Source of the DNA: Planctomycetota bacterium
GTDB taxonomy: Bacteria; Planctomycetota; UBA1135; GCA-002686595
DNA: 64,000 nt
Direction of reading: 5' to 3'
Assembly (NCBI GenBank): GCA_012959525.1
Contig: DUDB01000012.1
Span: 79,022-143,021, forward strand
Part shown: positions 1 to 6,939 of the stretch, piece by piece
Layout of the letters: the number at the start of each line of letters is the position of its first letter
Position numbering within the stretch: the stretch's first letter is position 1
Made by a program: the position numbers and the translations under genes
The notes under the pieces: model-generated
Database searches by the model: none
Seen by the model: only the letters and a program-made list of their open reading frames with translations
What the model was told of the DNA's origin: nothing

Positions 1-107
1 CCGATTGAGCCACCAGCCAACACCAGACACACCAGCCCCGCCAGCCAGGGCCGCACACCCCATCCAAGCTCCTTTGGCGCCGAGTCGGGGGGGAGAGGTT
101 GATCCAT
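1..107 (-). CDS. N-terminus of an unidentified membrane-anchored protein (partial)
   Basis: On the minus strand an ATG at 107 opens a frame that stays open to the window edge (35 codons). It reads as a short polar, proline-rich start (MDQPLPPDSAPKELGWG) followed by a basic residue and a hydrophobic stretch (PWLAGLVCLVLAGG), which looks like a signal anchor or first membrane helix. Codons are rich in third-position G/C like the neighbours. The product cannot be named from so little sequence. It would be transcribed divergently from the subtilase at 299, with 191 bases between the two starts in which I see no clear promoter or other element. Confidence 0.5.
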   Translation of the reverse strand, partial: MDQPLPPDSAPKELGWGVRPWLAGLVCLVLAGGSI

Positions 108-298
108 GAGTGCAGGTTCACGAGGGGGAGCCGTGGGGGTCCATCCGGATCAGAGCCCGTCCATGCCTCAATTTCAACTGTTGGTCACTCCCTCGTGCCC
201 CCGGAGCCTCCTTCAGGCACGGAAACCCAACAGACCTGTCCATATGGACCTACAATTGACACAGAGGTCTCTCCGCAACCTCCGGCCAACACCACGCC

Positions 299-2128
299 AT
301 GCCCAGCCCCCCCCTGTGCCCCCCTGCCCCATGCCGACTGAAGCCACGCCGTGGGCGAGGCCATGACCCCCGGCGCACCACATGCCTCGCCCTGTGCCTG
401 GGTGGGCTGCTGACTTCGGCCGTGACTGCACAGGGCCACCAGCGCGCGGACCTCCCCCCGCTGACCCCCAAGCCCGATCACACCCGGGTCCTGCCCGGCC
501 ACGAGCTGGACACCGCTGTGATCAAGTTTTTGGACGGCTCACGGGTTCGTCTACAGGGTGGGAGCCTCTCCGGTACCGACCCACAGGCTGAGGCCGTCTC
601 CCTTATGCTCGAGCAGCTAGGGGTCCAGATTCGGCGGCTCTTCCCTCAGCCGGACGCGGTCCTGGACGCGTGGCGTGCACGAGCCGAATCCCGTTCGGGT
701 GAGGCCCTCCACGACCTGACGCTCTTCTACTCACTCCACCTCCCCGCGGGGCTCGATCTGGGAGCACTCTGCGATCAACTCAACCGCTTTGAAGTGGTTC
801 GGCGGGCTTGGCCTGTGGGGTCAGTGAGCGATCCGGTTGCTACTTTCGTGGCGGGCGCTGGAGACTACAGCGGACAGCAGGGCTACCGCGGGCCGGCCCC
901 AGTGGGTGTCGATGCAGACTTTGGCAATGCCTACAGTGGTGGACTCGGCACGGGCATCACCATTGCGGACGTCGAAACGGGCTGGACCGACGACCATGAG
1001 GATATTGCCCACAAGGCGCAAGGCAACTACATCGGACTGTGCTGCGCCCCCTACCCCGGGGACCACGGTACGGCCGTCCTCGGCGAGCTGGTTGGCGAGC
1101 ACCAGGATACCGGGGTGCGTGGGCTGGTCTACGACGCTGACATCCTGCTCTCCACCCACCAGGGCTTCGCGATCAACATTCCCGCCGCCATCACCAACGC
1201 GATAGCCGCCTTGACGGCAGGTGACTTCCTTGTCTTGGAAGTGCAGTGCCAGGATGCCCCGCTTGGGCCGCACCCCTGCGAATGGGATGATGCCATCTTC
1301 GCAAGCGTGCGACTGGCCACGGCCTCCGGCATCCACGTGTACTCCGCGGCCGGCAACGGAGGCCACGACCTGGACGACCCGAGCTATGGGGCCAAGTTCG
1401 ACCGGACGGTGCGGGACTCGGGGGCCGTCATCGTGGGTGCTTCACAGGGGTCCACGCTCACGGCCGCCAGTTTCTCGAATCATGGAAGCCGGTTAGACCT
1501 CCACGGCTGGGGCAGCGGCGTAACCTCTGCCGGCTACGGGGACCTCTTCAACGGGGGGCTGCGAGCCACCTATACCGCACTGTTCAGTGGTACTTCCAGC
1601 GCCACCCCTATCGTGGCCGGGGCGGCGGTACAACTCGCGGGCATCCACTCCCAGGTGACGGGCTCAGCGATCGCCCCCAAGGAACTCCGCAGCCTAATGG
1701 TGAACACGGGCACAGCGACCACGAGCGGCCCCAACATCGGGCCCCGCCCGGACGTGCGAGCAGCAGTCGAGAGTCTGGGATTCCCCATTGTGAACGTCAG
1801 CGGAACACTGGTCCCGGGAGGCTCCTACACAGCCACGAGTAACGGGGCCCCGGGAGATGGCTGCGTCATGGTTTTTGGTACGGGCATCAGCGACGTGAAC
1901 CCCATCTCGGTACCCCCCTACGGCTACTTCATGCTGGCGGGGAGTCTCACACGCAAGAAGTCCGGAGCGCTCGATTTGGTGGGACAACTAAGCTACAGCG
2001 AAGCCATCCCTGCGGACCCAAACCTGTCCGGCACCACTCTCGGATACTGCCTGACCTGGCAACGGTTCCTCTCAGGCCAGCCGGGAATCGGCGCGTTCGG
2101 CAACGTGGCCGCCATCGAGATCCAGTAG
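299..2128 (+). CDS. Secreted subtilisin-like serine protease (S8 family)
   Basis: A 609-residue predicted extracellular peptidase. The catalytic triad is recognisable: Asp224 in ITIADVETGW, His256 in GDHGTAVLGE and Ser433 in FSGTSSATPIVAG; the oxyanion Asn lies in SAAGNGG. The N-terminus carries several arginines and then a hydrophobic core (LALCLGGLLTSAVTA) before AQG, a plausible signal peptide, so the ATG at 299 is kept. Residues 150-220 look like a propeptide or linker region. The last roughly 115 residues form a separate beta-rich C-terminal domain (PGGSYTATSNGAPGD... GYCLTW), of the kind appended to several other secreted proteins in this window. It converges on the MamK-like gene with 29 bases between the stops. 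The substrate is unknown. Confidence 0.93.
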   Translation: MPSPPLCPPAPCRLKPRRGRGHDPRRTTCLALCLGGLLTSAVTAQGHQRADLPPLTPKPDHTRVLPGHELDTAVIKFLDGSRVRLQGGSLSGTDPQAEAVSLMLEQLGVQIRRLFPQPDAVLDAWRARAESRSGEALHDLTLFYSLHLPAGLDLGALCDQLNRFEVVRRAWPVGSVSDPVATFVAGAGDYSGQQGYRGPAPVGVDADFGNAYSGGLGTGITIADVETGWTDDHEDIAHKAQGNYIGLCCAPYPGDHGTAVLGELVGEHQDTGVRGLVYDADILLSTHQGFAINIPAAITNAIAALTAGDFLVLEVQCQDAPLGPHPCEWDDAIFASVRLATASGIHVYSAAGNGGHDLDDPSYGAKFDRTVRDSGAVIVGASQGSTLTAASFSNHGSRLDLHGWGSGVTSAGYGDLFNGGLRATYTALFSGTSSATPIVAGAAVQLAGIHSQVTGSAIAPKELRSLMVNTGTATTSGPNIGPRPDVRAAVESLGFPIVNVSGTLVPGGSYTATSNGAPGDGCVMVFGTGISDVNPISVPPYGYFMLAGSLTRKKSGALDLVGQLSYSEAIPADPNLSGTTLGYCLTWQRFLSGQPGIGAFGNVAAIEIQ

Positions 2129-2157
2129 CCGCCCCGAACGGGGACTGAGCCGTCCGA

Positions 2158-3222
2158 CTACTTCAGTTCATCCCAGTAGTCGCCTGGCATGTCGTGGGCG
2201 ATCTTCAAGGCGCCATTCGCGCCACCATAAACGGGTTCCTCGGTCCGGATCACGTGGCCCGCACCGAGCGTCTTGACCATCTCCGACTCGATAGCCGTAT
2301 CCAGCCCACGGATCTGACTGCCGCCACCCGCCAACAGAACCCGCTGCTTCAAGCGTTCCTGAAACTCAGGGTCGAAGGTGGCAATCAACTGCCCCAACCC
2401 CTCAACGATGGGCGGCACGATTCTGTTGCAGGCGCTGCGGATGGCCTCGGTCAGGTCGAAACTCTGCGGCTTGCCTTGCACCGGAAGATCAACGATAAGG
2501 CCCTCGGCCTTGGGTTCGACCGTCGAATAGCGCTCCTTGATTCCCTTCACCATCTGAATGCTAAATTGCGCGTCCGGGAAGGCCTTCGTGATCTCGCCGC
2601 TTAGCTCCTTATCCACAAAGTCCCCCGCCGTCGTCAGAGTGATCTGGTCGGACTCCTCGGGCATGGTGCCGTGCATGCGGCAGAGGTCGACCGTGCCCGC
2701 TCCGATGTCGATCACGAGAACGTCTTCGAGCATGTCCAGTCCATAGGCGACGGAGAAGGGCTCGGAGCACAGCATGACCGAGTCCACTGCCTTGCGCGCC
2801 GCCTGGAGAATGGCGTCTTTGTTATGGATGGATGCCTGGGCGGGAACGCCAATGACGGCATACACGAGCTCATCACTACGAGGTTGCGCCAGCCGAACGA
2901 TTTCCTGCACTAGATCCTGAGCGGCCCGGAGGCTCTCGCCATCCTCCGCCCCGTCTTGATTGAATTTCAGGACACCGTGTTCAAGGGGGCGATGAAGATT
3001 CAGTGAGAGCCGCTTATCCCGGGCCTCCTGCCCGAAGAGCACATCCTTTTGGAGGAGCTTGCGAGCCACTGGGTCTTTGGGGTAGCCCACGAAGGACTCA
3101 ACCGTCTCGCGCACACCATTGGACGCACTCACAGAGGTGCGGGAAGTCCCCAAGTCGATGCCCATGTAGAGCACGCCCTGGGTGTCGGAACGCGCGTCTT
3201 TCGTTTCTTCGCTGTCAGCCAT
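2158..3222 (-). CDS. MamK-like bacterial actin (filament-forming ATPase)
   Basis: A 354-residue actin/Hsp70-fold protein. Phosphate-1 motif GIDLGTSRTS (residues 21-30), phosphate-2 motif IDIGAGTVDL (171-180) and adenosine motif LLAGGGSQIRGL are all present. Beyond the fold-level motifs, many blocks match what I remember of magnetosome actin MamK: FVGYPKD, VIGVPAQAS, SEPFSVAYGLD, EDQ-type ITLTTAGDFVD and the terminal YWDEL. Glu154 and Asp172 align with the MamK ATPase residues Glu143 and Asp161. The length equals MamK (about 350) and is much shorter than DnaK, with no substrate-binding domain. I start at the ATG at 3222 (MADSEETK); an upstream ATG at 3288 would add a low-complexity leader encoded across a 12-G run. 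No magnetosome genes (mamA, B, E, M, O, P, Q) are visible in the window, so the filament probably has another role. The same-strand coiled-coil gene upstream may encode a partner. Confidence 0.88.
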   Translation of the reverse strand: MADSEETKDARSDTQGVLYMGIDLGTSRTSVSASNGVRETVESFVGYPKDPVARKLLQKDVLFGQEARDKRLSLNLHRPLEHGVLKFNQDGAEDGESLRAAQDLVQEIVRLAQPRSDELVYAVIGVPAQASIHNKDAILQAARKAVDSVMLCSEPFSVAYGLDMLEDVLVIDIGAGTVDLCRMHGTMPEESDQITLTTAGDFVDKELSGEITKAFPDAQFSIQMVKGIKERYSTVEPKAEGLIVDLPVQGKPQSFDLTEAIRSACNRIVPPIVEGLGQLIATFDPEFQERLKQRVLLAGGGSQIRGLDTAIESEMVKTLGAGHVIRTEEPVYGGANGALKIAHDMPGDYWDELK

Positions 3223-3239
3223 TTTAATGTTCGGGGGGA

Positions 3240-3251
3240 GGGGGGGGGGGG
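3240..3251. repeat. 12-base G homopolymer 5' of the MamK-like gene
   Basis: A run of 12 G (C on the coding strand), preceded by a 6-G run at 3233-3238. It lies 18 bases upstream of the chosen ATG of the actin gene and inside the longer alternative reading frame. Such tracts are prone to slippage. Confidence 0.9.
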
Positions 3252-3446
3252 ATCTTGGCGTGCGGTAAGTTGGAATAGTTCCCAGCATTGAGCGCGAGCA
3301 TGCCGCTGCACCTGTCTAGATCGTATCATTGCCCAACTCGCACCCAACGCGATGATCCAGACTGATTGCACAATCGCTACCTGCTGCACCAGAGCGAGAC
3401 AGGCGGCTGTCACTCCCAGCAGCGCTAGGAGCGGAGGTAAAACCGA

Positions 3447-3944
3447 TCAGGCGCCGCTGCGCCGATCGACCAGCCGCTGCTTCAACTCAAGATTGGCTGT
3501 CAGCAGGTCGGCCAAGACGGCAGACCGAAGCTCCTCTGCTTCCGGATCGATGGTGCTCTCAGGAAGGTCAATGGAGAGGTGCCGTGGTGTCCGGCGCGAT
3601 TCCCCGAATGGACCGGAAATGCCAATTCCGATTTCGTGCATGCTGCCGCTTTGAAAACCGAAAGTGCCCGGAATTAGAGTTTCCAGGGCTTCGATCCGCT
3701 GCCGCATGGAGCGGATTGCGAAGCTCTCCTCAGTGGCACCCGGACCGGGAAGAACCGGGCCAAGCTCGTTAGCTTTGAGTTGCTCCAACTCCCGATGGAG
3801 GCGTATCAATTCGGCTTCCACCCTGGCGAGCAAACCCATGCCCCGACCTGCAACGGGAGCCCCACCCCCGGCTAGCGGAATCCGCCTGGGAATGTGGATG
3901 GGGTGCACAACATTGTTGCGCCGGAAGGAAGGCCGAGAATCCAT
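3447..3944 (-). CDS. Small coiled-coil protein, possible partner of the MamK-like actin
   Basis: A 165-residue protein that I do not recognise. The start at 3944 (MDSRPSFRR) is preceded by a good ribosome binding site, AGGAAG, six bases upstream; the frame can be extended to a GTG at 3986 with no such site. Residues about 35-60 (LLARVEAELIRLHRELEQL) and 75-95 (IRSMRQRIEALETLIPG) have heptad-like spacing and predict coiled coil, as does the C-terminal segment (LRSAVLADLLTANLELKQRL). The middle is glycine-rich (GFQSGSMHEIGIGISG). It has no signal peptide or membrane segment. It lies 224 bases upstream of the actin gene on the same strand and could be co-transcribed with it. A scaffold or regulator of the filament is a guess from context only. 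Confidence 0.6.
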   Translation of the reverse strand: MDSRPSFRRNNVVHPIHIPRRIPLAGGGAPVAGRGMGLLARVEAELIRLHRELEQLKANELGPVLPGPGATEESFAIRSMRQRIEALETLIPGTFGFQSGSMHEIGIGISGPFGESRRTPRHLSIDLPESTIDPEAEELRSAVLADLLTANLELKQRLVDRRSGA

Positions 3945-4180
3945 CAGCATCTTCCTATATTTCACCCCTCTTCCGGTTCTATCCACACCTATGTGACAAT
4001 CCTGAGCTCAAGAGTGCGCACTTGCTCCATTCTGAGACGGGGGAGGTGATTCAAGCCCCCCCCCTCCAGTGGGCTTCAATGGTGGCCGGCCGGAGGTGGA
4101 CCAGGAGCCATGAATGGAGTGCCCCGCTCTGGGTACACTAGCCCACCCCGCCCCCGCCCCATCGCACACAAGGCCCCCCC

Positions 4181-5302
4181 ATGAGCATGTTGGACTGGTT
4201 CCAGCGCGGAACCCAGGAAATGATGGTCGCACGTCCCGATGGGACGAAGGCCCAGGTTGTCTGGAAGCACCCCGATCCGACGATCCCGATGAAGAGTCAG
4301 CTCACGGTAGATGCCGATGAGAGGGCCATATTTTTTCGGGATGGACAGGTGGTGTCCGTTCTTGATCCGGGCCGCCATACCCTTGACTCGAACAACCTGC
4401 CGTTCCTCTCCAACCTCGTCGATAGCTTCACGGGTGGGAACGTGTTCGTCTCGGAGGTCTTCTTTGTCAACGTTCGCGAACATCCAGGCGTCAAGTTCGG
4501 AGGACGCATCGGGCACGTCGAAGACCCCAAGAGCGGAGTGCCCGTCGAGACCATGGTTCACGGGGAGTTCTCCTTTAAGGTCACCGACCCCGAGAAGCTC
4601 ATTTTGGGCCTGGTGGGCATGGGACGCGCGGAATCCGCCTTGGTCAAGGCCTGGCTCAAAGAGCAGGTACTCAAGGTGCTACGCGACACGATTGCCGAGT
4701 TGATCGTCAAGCAGAAGTGGCCCCTGCTGGACGTCACCTCTGGCGCTTACACCGAGGAGATCGAACAATCCGTGCTAGATAGCGTGATACCCCACGTGGA
4801 TAGCTACGGAATTAAAATCGCCCGCTTGGGCAACTTCGTCATCGGTATCGATGAAGAGGACGCGGATAATCTCAAGGAACTCTATCGCGATGCGGCCTAC
4901 CTCAAGACGGTTGGGGGGGTGGATAACTACCAGCGATTCGCCGCAGGCAAGGCCATGTTGGGCGCAGGCGAAGGCATGGCCGCTGGTGGCGGTGGTGGCG
5001 GCGAGGGCGGAGCCGCTGGACTTCTCGGAGGAGCGGGCCTCGGTGTGGGCCTGGGAATGGCTCAGATGCTCGTACGCGACCCGCGCGGTGGCGAGAGCTT
5101 GGCTCCTGCCACCCCCGGTACGGCCTGCCCGAGCTGTTCAGCCGTCGTGGCCCCCGGCAAGTTCTGTAGTGCGTGCGGCGAGTCACTCAAGCGCGAGGTG
5201 CCCAGCGGTACGTTCTGCACCGCCTGCGGGGAAGCCATGGCGCCCGATGGGCGCTTCTGCGGTTCCTGTGGAGAGGCCCAAAAGGACGCCTCGAAAGAGT
5301 AG
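4181..5302 (+). CDS. SPFH/stomatin-like protein with C-terminal double zinc ribbon (YdjI/virion-core-like family)
   Basis: A 373-residue cytoplasmic protein. Residues about 1-260 match the SPFH-type family often annotated as 'virion core protein' or YdjI: MSMLDWFQRG start, then a beta-rich half (SQLTVDADERAIFFRDGQ, ...DPGRHTLDSNNLPFL) and a helical half. A glycine-rich hinge (AGGGGGGEGGAAG, about 265-285) leads to a hydrophobic glycine-rich segment and then to two zinc ribbons built from CxxC pairs: CPSCS with CSACG, and CTACG with CGSCG. Family members are thought to associate with membranes or phage-shock-type stress systems; a specific role is not established here. It is divergent from the coiled-coil/MamK-like pair and shares the 236-base intergenic region with it. 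Its 3' end is overlapped by the antisense frame of the next gene. Confidence 0.85.
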   Translation: MSMLDWFQRGTQEMMVARPDGTKAQVVWKHPDPTIPMKSQLTVDADERAIFFRDGQVVSVLDPGRHTLDSNNLPFLSNLVDSFTGGNVFVSEVFFVNVREHPGVKFGGRIGHVEDPKSGVPVETMVHGEFSFKVTDPEKLILGLVGMGRAESALVKAWLKEQVLKVLRDTIAELIVKQKWPLLDVTSGAYTEEIEQSVLDSVIPHVDSYGIKIARLGNFVIGIDEEDADNLKELYRDAAYLKTVGGVDNYQRFAAGKAMLGAGEGMAAGGGGGGEGGAAGLLGGAGLGVGLGMAQMLVRDPRGGESLAPATPGTACPSCSAVVAPGKFCSACGESLKREVPSGTFCTACGEAMAPDGRFCGSCGEAQKDASKE

Positions 5303-6168
5303 GCCGTTGGCGGCCCCGCCCACGGGGCCGCCGAATAACCGGTCTCATTCAACTCCCCCGCCGCAGGCGGCGTGGGCCTAGCGAGAACGTTTGCACCGAC
5401 CACGAGGAGGATCACGGGCATGAGCGATCCTAAACGCGTCGCCCCCCATCCCGGAGGCCCCCCCCGCAAGCCACCCGCCGCGAACACAGCTAGGGCCAGG
5501 GCCTGAGCGGAGAGGGCGCCAAGCTCCCCGTAGGCAACCCCAGAGAGGACCAGTCCCCCCACCGCAATCAACCAAGGGGCAAGCAACCAGACTGTTGGCG
5601 ACGTGCCCAGCCCCAGGCGCCCCAGCACCAAGACTCCACCCACGGCAAAGCACAAGCCGCCCGCGATCAAGGCAGCGCCCACGTAGGAGTGAGCGAGGCA
5701 GCCCGCCGCGCCCATGGTCACAACAAGCATCCCCTCCAACAGACCAGGACTTGTCGGTTCAATCTGCACGGAAGCGAAGAGCCAGAATGCCCAAGCCCCC
5801 ATGAACAAAGCAGCCGCAGCGCCAGGTTCAAGCTGTCCGATCCGTGGTCGCAAGATGGCGTAGCACAGGAGCAGCAATAGAATTCCCCAAACAACCAAGC
5901 GCCGCAGAGTACGGCCAGCCCACAGGTCCGGAACGAAGACCGCCAGCACCGCCGCCAGGAGAGTCCAGTCCAGCGCCTCCCTGGGGGGAAAAAGAGGCAG
6001 CCGTTGCTTCAGCCCGTAGTGCGCCGCTAGGAGGACGATAGGGACCAGGCCCCCCCCAGCAAGGTGTACCGCACCGCCGCGAGTGGACCCCTTCCAGATG
6101 CCGCTCGTCAGAATAAGGACCAGGGCAGCGCTAACGAATCCCCAGACCAGGGGTGGCCAGAGTCCCAC
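5062..6168 (-). CDS. Polytopic membrane protein of unknown function
   Basis: A 368-residue frame with a GTG start. Residues 1 to about 275 contain roughly nine or ten hydrophobic segments (for example FVSAALVLILTSGIW, LVVWGILLLLLCYAIL, GAAAALFMGAWAFWLFASV, SLMPVILLVVGANVLA), so it is an integral inner-membrane protein; I do not recognise the family. It starts three bases after the stop of the YceI-like gene on the same strand, so the two are probably translated from one message. The last 80 or so codons (5302 down to 5062) are antisense to the zinc-ribbon end of the SPFH gene and encode low-complexity Ala/Pro/Ser sequence with no membrane segment. The functional protein may end near 5345, or a frameshift may have removed an earlier stop. 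Confidence 0.72.
   Translation of the reverse strand: MGLWPPLVWGFVSAALVLILTSGIWKGSTRGGAVHLAGGGLVPIVLLAAHYGLKQRLPLFPPREALDWTLLAAVLAVFVPDLWAGRTLRRLVVWGILLLLLCYAILRPRIGQLEPGAAAALFMGAWAFWLFASVQIEPTSPGLLEGMLVVTMGAAGCLAHSYVGAALIAGGLCFAVGGVLVLGRLGLGTSPTVWLLAPWLIAVGGLVLSGVAYGELGALSAQALALAVFAAGGLRGGPPGWGATRLGSLMPVILLVVGANVLARPTPPAAGELNETGYSAAPWAGPPTAYSFEASFWASPQEPQKRPSGAMASPQAVQNVPLGTSRLSDSPHALQNLPGATTAEQLGQAVPGVAGAKLSPPRGSRTSI
5309..5332. terminator. Perfect 10-bp GC hairpin after the SPFH gene
   Basis: GGCGGCCCCG (5309-5318), loop CCCA, CGGGGCCGCC (5323-5332), seven bases after the SPFH stop codon. There is no T-tract, so it may act as a stem-only terminator or mRNA-protecting hairpin. It lies inside the 3' part of the converging membrane-protein frame. 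Confidence 0.55.
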
Positions 6169-6171
6169 GGC

Positions 6172-6798
6172 CTATTTGTGCAGTCCCTCGATGAAGAAGG
6201 TCAATTCAATCTCCGCGCTGAGGGCCTCCGTTGGAAAACTCTCCATACCGAACTTGCGGCGATCGATGGTCAATTTGCCTTCCAGACCCGACCGATGGCC
6301 CATTCCCGTTTCCTTATTTCCGATCAAAGTCATGGGGAAGCTCACCTCACCTTCGACTCCACGCAGGTTCAGGATTCCCGTGACAGAGAAGGTCGGACGG
6401 TCAGAGGTCGAATCTTCACCGGCCTCGATGGCGGTCGACTTGAACGTGGCCTCAGGGAACTGCTTGGCATTGAGGAAATCTGGGCCACGAATATGCTTGT
6501 CACGACCCTCGTTCCCCGAGTCCGCGCTGGCCGTGTCGATGGTGATCTGCACTTCGCACCCCGAGGGATCGTCCGCGTCGAGCACGTAGCGCCCGGTGAG
6601 CCCCGTGAAGCGGCCATAGAAAGCCGACACCTGCATGTGCTCGATACGGAACAAGACACCCGAGTGCACGGCATCCACCTCGAACTCCAAGGCCTCATCC
6701 GGCGCCAGGGCCGTTGGGGAAACTCGCGATTGGGCGCTCGAAGTCCAGGCGACGGCCAGGAAGCATGAGAGGAGAAGAGTCAGCAAGGTGGATTTCAT
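6172..6798 (-). CDS. YceI-like periplasmic lipocalin-fold protein
   Basis: A 208-residue protein starting at the ATG at 6798, which gives a clean signal peptide (MKSTLLTLLLSCFLAVAWTS, cleavage after SSAQ). The mature part has the YceI pattern: a beta-barrel with VDAVHSGVLFRIEHMQVSAF near the start, a central DFLNAKQFPEATFKS and the C-terminal GKLTIDRRKFGM. Family members bind isoprenoid-type lipids in the periplasm. It is the first gene of a two-gene unit with the following membrane protein, which suggests a shared envelope task. It is divergent from the antiporter gene with about 140 bases between the starts. Confidence 0.9.
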   Translation of the reverse strand: MKSTLLTLLLSCFLAVAWTSSAQSRVSPTALAPDEALEFEVDAVHSGVLFRIEHMQVSAFYGRFTGLTGRYVLDADDPSGCEVQITIDTASADSGNEGRDKHIRGPDFLNAKQFPEATFKSTAIEAGEDSTSDRPTFSVTGILNLRGVEGEVSFPMTLIGNKETGMGHRSGLEGKLTIDRRKFGMESFPTEALSAEIELTFFIEGLHK

Positions 6799-6939
6799 GG
6801 GATGTGTCAAAGGCGATGAGAGGAAAAGGCCTGTACGGGCCCCCCATTGTGCAATGCCCCGGCCACATTCACCTCCCTTCGATTCCGTCCTTGTACGCAA
6901 GATTCACCGGGCTACGGTGCCTATCCGCACGAGGTCCAC

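Noticed and set aside
2132..2143. Terminator between the subtilase and MamK-like genes (CCCCG-AA-CGGGG)
   Set aside because: Only a 5-bp stem with a 2-base loop and no T-run; too weak to list.
2158..5302. A magnetosome island
   Set aside because: Only the actin resembles a magnetosome protein; no mamA/B/E/I/L/M/O/P/Q or mms genes are in the window.
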